The position numbers were made by a program, and so were the translations under genes. From Bacteroidota bacterium (GTDB lineage Bacteria; Bacteroidota; Bacteroidia; AKYH767-A; OLB10): 64,000 nt of DNA. The stretch is taken from contig JADKIC010000003.1 in assembly GCA_016721435.1 (NCBI GenBank), forward strand, positions 124,001 to 188,000, read 5' to 3'. This document shows, piece after piece, positions 57,971 through 64,000 of the stretch. Position 1 is the stretch's first letter, and each line of letters opens with the position of its first letter. The notes beneath the pieces were generated by a model. The model did no database searches, was not told the origin of the DNA, and was given only the letters and a program-made list of their open reading frames with translations.

Positions 57971-60581
57971 ATGAGTACCCAGACTTCAGCTCAAATACGT
58001 CAGTCCTTCCTCGATTTCTTCCAATCCAAAGGCCATACGATCGTTGCTTCAGCGCCGATTGTTGTTAAAAATGATCCTACCCTCATGTTTACCAATGCGG
58101 GAATGAATCAGTTTAAAGATATCTTCCTCGGGAACCAACCTGCGTTTGCAAAGCGTGTTGCAAATACCCAAAAATGTCTGCGCGTGAGTGGAAAGCATAA
58201 CGATCTCGAAGAAGTGGGTGTGGATACTTATCACCATACGATGTTCGAGATGCTGGGCAATTGGTCTTTTGGTGATTACTTTAAAGAGGAAGCGATTGAA
58301 TGGGCCTGGGAACTGTTGACAAAGGTCTATGAGCTCCCCAAGGACAGACTCTACGTGACCGTTTTTGAAGGAGATGAGAAGGAGAAGCTGGCGTTTGATC
58401 AGGAAGCATTTGATTTTGGAAGAAGTGGATTGCAGAAGATAGAATTCTTAGAGGCAATAAGAAGGATAATTTCTGGGAGATGGGGGAGACCGGTCCCTGT
58501 GGCCCATGTTCAGAAATTCATATTGATTTGCGCAGTGAAGAGGAGAGGAAGAAGCTGGATGGTAAACAACTCGTGAATGAAAGTCATCCGCAAGTGATTG
58601 AAATCTGGAACAACGTTTTCATGGAGTTCAATCGCAAAGCGGATGGAAGCCTCGAACCATTGCCTGCAAAACATGTGGACACCGGAATGGGCTTTGAACG
58701 TTTGTGCATGGCCATGCAGGGAAAAGTTTCGAATTATGATACGGATGTGTTTACGCCCACCATTCATTTTATGGAGAAGGTGTCGGGCATCGCTTATGGG
58801 AAGTCGGAGAAGACGGATATCGCCATGCGTGTGATTGCAGATCATATTCGCGCGATTTCTTTTACCATTGCCGACGGACAATTGCCCTCGAACAATAAGG
58901 CCGGCTATGTGATTCGTCGAATTTTGCGCAGAGCAGTGCGTTATTGCTTTACCTTTCTCGGGATCAAGGAACCCTTTCTGTATAAATTAGTGCCCCTGAT
59001 TGCCGAACAATTTAAAAATGTATTTCCGGAGTTAAAAGCACAGGAAGATTTTGTGACTCGTGTTATTCATGAAGAAGAAGCTTCCTTTCTTCGGACACTC
59101 GATACCGGTATAAGAAAGTTTGAAGCCAATACCGGAAATCCGATCGCGGGCGACTTTGCATTCGAACTCTACGATACCTACGGTTTCCCGATTGATCTCA
59201 CACAATTGATGGCGCGGGAGAGCAATAAGTCGGTGGATATGGAGGGCTTCAACGCTTGCATGGCTGAGCAAAAGAACCGTTCTCGCCAAGCTACCGCCAT
59301 GAGTACCGACGACTGGACTTCAGTACGCGAGGAAGATGCGGTGGAGTTTGTGGGATATGAACTGCTGGAATGTCCTTCGGAGATTTTGCGCTACCGGAAA
59401 ATTAAAAAGGGAAATAAAGAACAATATCAACTGGTATTGAACCGTACGCCCTTTTATGCAGAGAGTGGCGGACAAGTTGGAGATACCGGTGTGTTGGAAT
59501 ACAATGGAGCGAAAATCCGGATTACCGATACACAAAAGGAAAACAACCTCATCGTGCATTTTTGTGATCAGCTTCCTGCAGATGTGAATGCGGTATTTAC
59601 AGCGCGTGTAGATTTTGCACGAGGTTCCCTGATCACCCGTAACCGTAGCGCGACCCATCTTATGCATGCTGCACTTCGAAAGGTGTTGGGTACACATGGA
59701 GCGCAGAAGGGATCGCTGGTCAATGATGAATATACCCGCTTCGACTTCTCCCATTTTGCTAAAGTGACCGGGGAGGAAGTGCATCAGATAGAAGTGCTGG
59801 TCAATGAAAAGATCCGCGAAAATATTGCACTCAATGAACAACGCAATGTCCCTATTAAACAAGCGCAGGAGAGTGGAGCGATGGCTTTGTTCGGAGAGAA
59901 ATACGGTGAGTTTGTGCGAATGATCACCTTCGATAGAAATTTTTCAGTGGAGCTTTGCGGTGGTACACATGTGAAAGCAACAGGAGAGATCGGATATTTT
60001 AAAATCATTGGAGAGAGTTCTGTCGCTGCCGGAGTACGACGTATGGAAGCCATCACTGCCGATGTCGCTGAAGCCTGGTTGAATGAACAGCTTTCCGCCT
60101 TAGATCAGGTTAAGGAACTGGTAAAAAATCCGAAAGATGTGGTGAAAGGTGTAGAAACTCTTCTCGAAGAAAATGAATCCTTGCGCAAGCAACTGGACAT
60201 TTACAACTCGAGAAATCCCGTCAGGTAAAGGCAGAACTGCTGAAGAAAATCGTTGAAAACGGCGGCGTAAACATGATCGTTGAACAAGTCGACCTGAATG
60301 CCGATGCCATCAAAAATATTTCCTTCGAACTAAAACAACAGGTGGACCATCTCTTTTGTGTCCTGGGTTCTAACGTAGATGGCAAGCCGCACTTATCCGT
60401 CATCATCTCCGACTCACTCGTCGCTTCAAAATCCCTCAACGCCACTCAAATCATCCGCACCCTCGCCAAAGAAATCCAGGGAGGAGGAGGCGGACAACCT
60501 TTCTACGCCACCGCCGGAGGCAAAAATCCCGAAGGTCTCACCAAAGCACTCGAAGGCGCGAAGAATATTTTTTCTTCGTAA
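57971..60581 (+). CDS. alaS: Alanyl-tRNA synthetase (two indels)
   Basis: Class II synthetase. From ATG 57971: SAQIRQSFLDFFQSKGHTIV, then TNAGMNQFKDIFLGNQ, LGNWSFGDYFKEEAIEWAWE and MGETGPCGPCSEIHID (motif region), the editing domain with RSATHLMHAALRKVLG and LCGGTHVKATGEIGYF (zinc ligands), and the DHHA1 tail with EIQGGGGGQPFYATAGGKN. Frame breaks: a missing T near 58420 (FDFWKKW) and a missing A near 60210 (IYKLEKSRQVKAELL). Corrected length 870, full size. Essential, so the breaks are probably sequencing errors. Confidence 0.96.
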
Positions 60582-61052
60582 AGAGATCTTACTCCGCGAT
60601 AGAATTTTATCGTAACTAATGATTTTCATGATTTGAAAATTTGAAGATGTACCGATTTGAAGATGTTTAATTGGGAAGATCTGTCGATTAAAATCAGCGA
60701 CTATCCGCCAAATCCGTCTCGTCCCGCAAGTGACTATATCCGAATTCCCTTTTAAGTCATAATGGGTCCTGAATTTTCTCCATAATTCCTTCCATTTCAT
60801 AACCATCTTCAAATTAACCCATCTTCAAATTTTCAAATTAACCGCTAGGACGCAAGGCTGCTTCGCTGATCGCAAGGGGCGCTAGGTTAGATAGTCAAAT
60901 CAGTGACCATCCGCCTAATCCGTTTAATCTGCGTTCCCCTTTATCGGCGCTATATCCCTGAAGACGCCATTCCATCATCACATCCCCATCTTCAAATCGG
61001 TACATTTTCAAATCTTCAAATTCCCTATATTCGTCAACCAGAGTTAAAATAT
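60582..61052. repeat. Intergenic element with long inverted repeat
   Basis: No gene. The arms 60631-60665 (ATTTGAAAATTTGAAGATG then TACCGATTTGAAGATG) and 60987-61021 are reverse complements over 35 bp with 2 mismatches, enclosing about 320 bp. Inside lie two related direct repeats, CAGCGACTATCCGCCAAATC (60696 region) and CAGTGACCATCCGCCTAATC (60900 region), and a stretch ACCGCTAGGACGCAAGG...GGGGCGCTAGG. The AATCCGT...AATC.GCGTTCC text also occurs at about 35247-35283. Confidence 0.75.
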
Positions 61053-62677
61053 ATGTCCAAAAATCATCCTTCCGGATTACCCTTCCTCTTCCTGTCTGAA
61101 ATGTGGGAACGCTTCGGCTATTACCTCATGATCGGCATCTTTACCCTCTATCTTAAAGATGTAAAAGAAGGCTTCGCCATGACCGAAGCAGAAGCTTCCG
61201 ATCTCTACGGGACCTTTATCGCCCTGGTGTTTTTAACCCCCTTCCTGGGCGGACTCATCGCCGACCGTTACTGGGGCTATACCAAAGCCATCGTTATTGG
61301 AGGAATCATGATGGGATTGGGCTACTGCCTGATGGGTATTCATAATCTTTCGGCACTCTATGCCGGGATGACCCTCGTGATTTTCGGGAATGGGTTCTTT
61401 AAACCAAATATCAGCACCTTATTGGGAAATATTTATTCCACCGACGAGTACCGTCACCGGAAAGATGAAGGATATAACATTTTTTACATGGGGATAAATA
61501 TTGGGGCGTTCATCTGTAATTTCTTTGGTGCGGCTTTACAAATTATGCTGGGCTGGGGCTGGGCCTTTATGGCAGCAGGAGTGGGGATGTTTATCGGCCT
61601 TTTTGTGTTCCTGTCGGGAAGAAAACACTATGTTGGCTATGATCAGAAAAAAGGAGTCCATAAAGACGATATGCCGATGTCAAAAATCGGAGCAGTCGTT
61701 TTACTCCCGGTCTTCGTTTTTGGTATTATCGGATGGTTGATACCGGATAATATTTTTGGCAGCGACAGTACGGATGCGTTTATCCTGAGTTGTTTGCCCG
61801 TACTTTATTTTTATGGAAATCTTTATTTCACGGCGAAGAAGGAAGAAAAGGGACCCATTGGTGCGATGCTCGCCATTTTTGCGGTGGTGATTCTCTTTTG
61901 GGCGGTGTTCAAGCAAAACGGTTCAGCGCTGAATACCTGGGCCGACCGGTATACGGATCGCAGTCTGAGTGGAACTACAGCAGAGGTATTTGGTGTGCTG
62001 AAGCAATCCAAGGAAATTACTTACGCGAAAGATACGGTGCCGGTCTACGATGAGTATTTCCGTTTACAAAAAGTAGATGGAATAGTAAAAGAAGAAGTAA
62101 ATTATCCGGTCTATTTCCGAAATGAAAATGAATCGAAGCTACCGGAAGAAGGAGAAAGTATCAATGTTTGGGCGACCAACCTCAGTCAATCGATCAACCC
62201 CGGCTGGGTGATTTTACTCACACCGCTCGTGGTAGCCTTCTTTACCTGGCTGCGCGGGAAGAAAAAGGAGCCCTCCACACCGGCGAAAATCGCGTACGGA
62301 TTATTCATCTCAGCGCTATCGGCATTGGTCATGGTTGCCGCCGCGAAAGCAGGGAGTAACGGAGCAGAAAAGTAAGTGTCTGGTGGCTGATTGGCTGTTA
62401 CGGGGTGATCACCATTGGAGAATTGTTTTTAAGTCCGATGGGACTGAGTCTGGTCTCGAAACTGAGTCCTCCGCGGATCACAGCACTCATGATGGGTGGC
62501 TGGTTCCTGAGCACCTCCATAGGAAACAAACTCAGCGGTGTGCTGGCCAGCTTATGGGATAAATACGAAATGAAAACCGACTTCTTCCTCTTCAACTGTT
62601 TCCTCTTACTGGTCGCTACTGCTATAGCCTTCTCCATGCTGAAATGGTTGAATAGGATATTTAAAGCGAACACGTAA
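61053..62677 (+). CDS. POT-family proton-coupled peptide transporter (frame broken by one missing base)
   Basis: Major-facilitator inner-membrane protein. It starts MSKNHPSGLPFLFLSEMWER with the proton-coupling ExxER-type motif EMWERFGYY, then GGLIADRYWGYTKAI, GNGFFKPNISTLLGNIY, EGYNIFYMGINIGAF and FWAVFKQNGSALNTWADR (PTR2 signature region). A large soluble loop (about residues 320-400) follows TM segments, as in Bacteroidota members. Near 62371 one A is missing (GCAGAAAAGTAAG), splitting off VSVWWLIGCYGVITIGELFL and the last helices. Corrected length 541. Confidence 0.92.
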
Positions 62678-62904
62678 TAGGCGTTCAAGGAATAGACCAG
62701 CGTCAGAGTCAAATCGTCCCGCGCCCCTGCATTTTAACCTGATTATCCGGCACCTTTTCCGGTGATTTCCGGCAATGAAGTTCATTGAAAAAAGCATATA
62801 TTAAAAGTATTTTCTTTGATTGAGAGAGGGCAATTAGAACACACTCGGTAATTATATACTTCAAGCTACCTTTACTAGTGTTGGTAGAGTGGTCTTAACT
62901 ATAG

Positions 62905-62912
62905 TATATTTG
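62905..62912 (+). promoter_or_regulatory. Putative -7 box of fic
   Basis: TATATTTG fits TAnnTTTG and ends only 5 bases before the ATG at 62918, so the transcript may be leaderless. Confidence 0.45.
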
Positions 62913-62917
62913 TTTCA

Positions 62918-63505
62918 ATGAAATACAATTCATCAAATAGTCAAGGAGAAATACTGCCAAATTTATTGGGGCTACAGACCGCAAAGGACGTGAATGAATC
63001 AGAATTTGAAGGATTCCTAAGGGCTGAAATTTATTTTACTGAAAAACTTACGCCTAGAACTAAGTTTACCGTGAAATATATATTGAGATTACATAAAGAA
63101 GCGTTAAAACATCTATACTCTTTTGCAGGTAAATTAAGAGATGTGAATTTATCTAAGGGTGGATTTCCCTTTGCAGCAGCAAAATTTCTGCCTGAAACTA
63201 TGGCTGCATTTGAAGAGGAAATTTTGTCGGGTTTAAAGAAAATATACGAAAATAAAGAATAGTTAATAAGTGATATTGCGATTGTACATGGTGAGCTTTT
63301 ATTTATTCATCCTTTTCGCGAAGGCAATGGTAGAACGGCCCGGTTGCTGGCAAACCTCATGGCAAGAAAGGCGGGTTACGGATCACTTAAGTTTGAAAAA
63401 GTTGGCAAGAAAGAATTTGAAGAATACATTGCTGCTGTACAATCTTGCGGGAAAAAAGATTATTCAAAAATGATTGCGTTTATAAAATCTATTTTCCCAG
63501 ACTAA
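62918..63505 (+). CDS. Fic-family AMP-transferase (toxin-like) with an in-frame TAG
   Basis: 195 codons. The N-terminal part (ILPNLLGLQTAKDVNESEFE, LRAEIYFTEKLTPRTKFTVK, LHKEALKHLYSFAGKLRDVN) leads to the catalytic motif HPFREGNGRTARLLANLM with His at codon 131. At codon 115 (63260-63262) TAG interrupts the frame, and reading continues in the same frame with LISDIAIVHGELLFIHPFRE; CAG or TAT/TAC to TAG would explain it. Fic proteins usually transfer AMP to target proteins. No self-inhibitory [S/T]xxxE[G/N] motif is in the protein, but one is encoded in the convergent small ORF at 63489. Either an amber pseudogene or a base error. Confidence 0.8.
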
Positions 63506-63644
63506 TTTCAACCTTCTTCAGCGTTTCTTTGGCCACGCTTAAAGAAATATCGATACCCTCAATTCTAAAAGAAGCAATCAATGACTGTAATATTTCATCC
63601 CTGAGGCCTTGGGTGTCTTTGGATTTCTTTGGGATTGCTTTCAC
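63489..63644 (-). CDS. Small protein with Fic-inhibitory motif, candidate antitoxin
   Basis: 51 residues from GTG 63644: VKAIPKKSKDTQGLRDEILQ, then SLIASFRIEGIDISLSVAKE and TLKKVEISLGK. The sequence SFRIEG fits the inhibitory helix motif [S/T]xxxE[G/N], whose Glu blocks ATP positioning in Fic enzymes, and it sits in a predicted helical context as in VbhA-type antitoxins. It is encoded on the opposite strand and its 3' end overlaps the last 17 bases of fic. A T-rich -7-like TATTTTTTG lies about 13-20 bases upstream of the GTG. The non-ATG start and opposite orientation lower confidence. Confidence 0.6.
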   Translation of the reverse strand: MKAIPKKSKDTQGLRDEILQSLIASFRIEGIDISLSVAKETLKKVEISLGK

Positions 63645-63848
63645 GTTATAAAAATACAAAAAATACACGTAATTAGCAAGTCTATCGAAAATTCCGAATT
63701 AGACAGAATGAGTTTCTAAGTGAAAACGAGAATCTTCTCAAAAAACCTCACAAAAGGCCACCCACAAGTTACCGAATGTTTAATTTTTCCTTCAAAAGCC
63801 TTCTTCATATACCTTTATTTGCTTACTTTTATTAGAAATTTTACGACC

Positions 63849-64000
63849 ATGAAAAACCTGTTCCTGACTTTCGCTCTGTTTATCACTAAAGTAGATGCGG
63901 TAGGTAATATCCAATGGCAGAATACCATTGGGGGAAGCAATAATGATGAACTTTTTTCTATCCAGCAAACAGCAGACGGGGGATTCATTCTGGGCGGATA
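63849..64000 (+). CDS. Start of a secreted repeat protein (runs off the window)
   Basis: MKNLFLTFALFITKVDAVGN followed by IQWQNTIGGSNNDELFSIQQ and TADGGFILGG. The motif W-x-x-TIGGS-x-D-x-L-x-SI-Q-Q-T-x-DGGFILGG is the repeat unit of large Bacteroidota T9SS proteins. The signal-like segment passes straight into VDAVGNIQWQ, which is normally an internal linker of such repeats (KLDAVGNIQWQ), with no Ala-Gln cleavage site, so the first repeat seems to have been lost by recombination. The C-terminus is outside the window. Confidence 0.7.
   Translation, partial: MKNLFLTFALFITKVDAVGNIQWQNTIGGSNNDELFSIQQTADGGFILGG

Noticed and set aside
50493..63262. Amber (TAG) recoding or pyrrolysine/selenocysteine use
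   Set aside because: TAG terminates several normal genes in the window, only two in-frame TAGs were found, and no recoding tRNA or SECIS-like structure was seen.

Overview
The window comes from a member of the Bacteroidota, probably an environmental lineage of the Chitinophagales/Sphingobacteriales/Saprospirales kind. The sequence shows repeated TAnnTTTG -7 promoter boxes a short distance upstream of genes, a TonB receptor with a carboxypeptidase-like N-terminal domain, PorV-type and type IX secretion (T9SS) cargo proteins, many lipoproteins with a Cys lipobox, a futalosine-pathway menaquinone gene (mqnD), a bacterial GGGP synthase, and no clear Shine-Dalgarno sites. Most of it is housekeeping chromosome with accessory patches between genes.

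Layout. 0-1.3 kb: start of mgtE on the minus strand behind a well-conserved M-box Mg2+ riboswitch, plus a tiny lipoprotein. 1.4-4 kb: ung and an Omp85-family barrel. 4.1-5.4 kb: an IS110-family element whose 5' noncoding end can fold like a bridge RNA. 5.6-13.9 kb: era and der, a patatin-barrel protein, a BtuF-like binding protein, cystathionine beta-synthase, and a NadR-like kinase overlapping pnuC. 14-21.5 kb: an AraC regulator, an S9 peptidase, GGGP synthase, a phosphopantetheinyl transferase, ahcY, an 11-bp tandem repeat, a degenerate Rieske-like lipoprotein and two small secreted proteins. 21.5-34.7 kb: smc, then a three-gene cluster of TonB receptor, giant secreted protein and PorV-like protein. 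34.7-39.7 kb: greA, a HIT protein, ruvC, an SPOUT methyltransferase and mutS. 39.7-41.5 kb is the most unusual stretch: tRNA-Gly and tRNA-Leu are each followed by a partial copy of their own 3' half whose T-arm is interrupted by a palindromic insert. A GIY-YIG gene lies between the two tRNA-Leu copies, and a truncated four-helix-bundle gene runs into an array of GTAG...CTAC palindromes. 41.5-52.8 kb: a large T9SS metalloprotease, DUF454 and YD-repeat proteins, a UbiD-type decarboxylase, and a five-gene operon (DUF1549-like lipoprotein, lipoprotein, DUF1501 Tat protein, cytochrome-c-like lipoprotein, lipoprotein). 52.8-62.7 kb: an EEP nuclease, mqnD, hldD, gtrA, a second array of the same palindrome, a MerR regulator, an M23 peptidase, alaS, an inverted-repeat intergenic element and a POT transporter. 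62.9-64 kb: a Fic gene with an in-frame amber codon, a tail-to-tail small ORF carrying the Fic-inhibitory motif, and the start of a repeat protein.

Assembly quality matters for reading this annotation. At least 16 genes, many of them essential (era, der, smc, alaS), carry one to three single-base indels, mostly deletions in homopolymers. This is the signature of uncorrected long-read sequence rather than biological decay. I give these genes their full span and note where the reading frame breaks. Two genes (DUF1501 and fic) instead carry an in-frame TAG.

The strongest candidates for undescribed biology are the palindrome family found at two loci, where it supplies the stop codons of flanking genes; the tRNA 3'-end partial duplications with palindromic T-arm insertions and a nuclease gene between copies; the convergent Fic/inhibitory-motif pair; and the candidate IS110 guide RNA.
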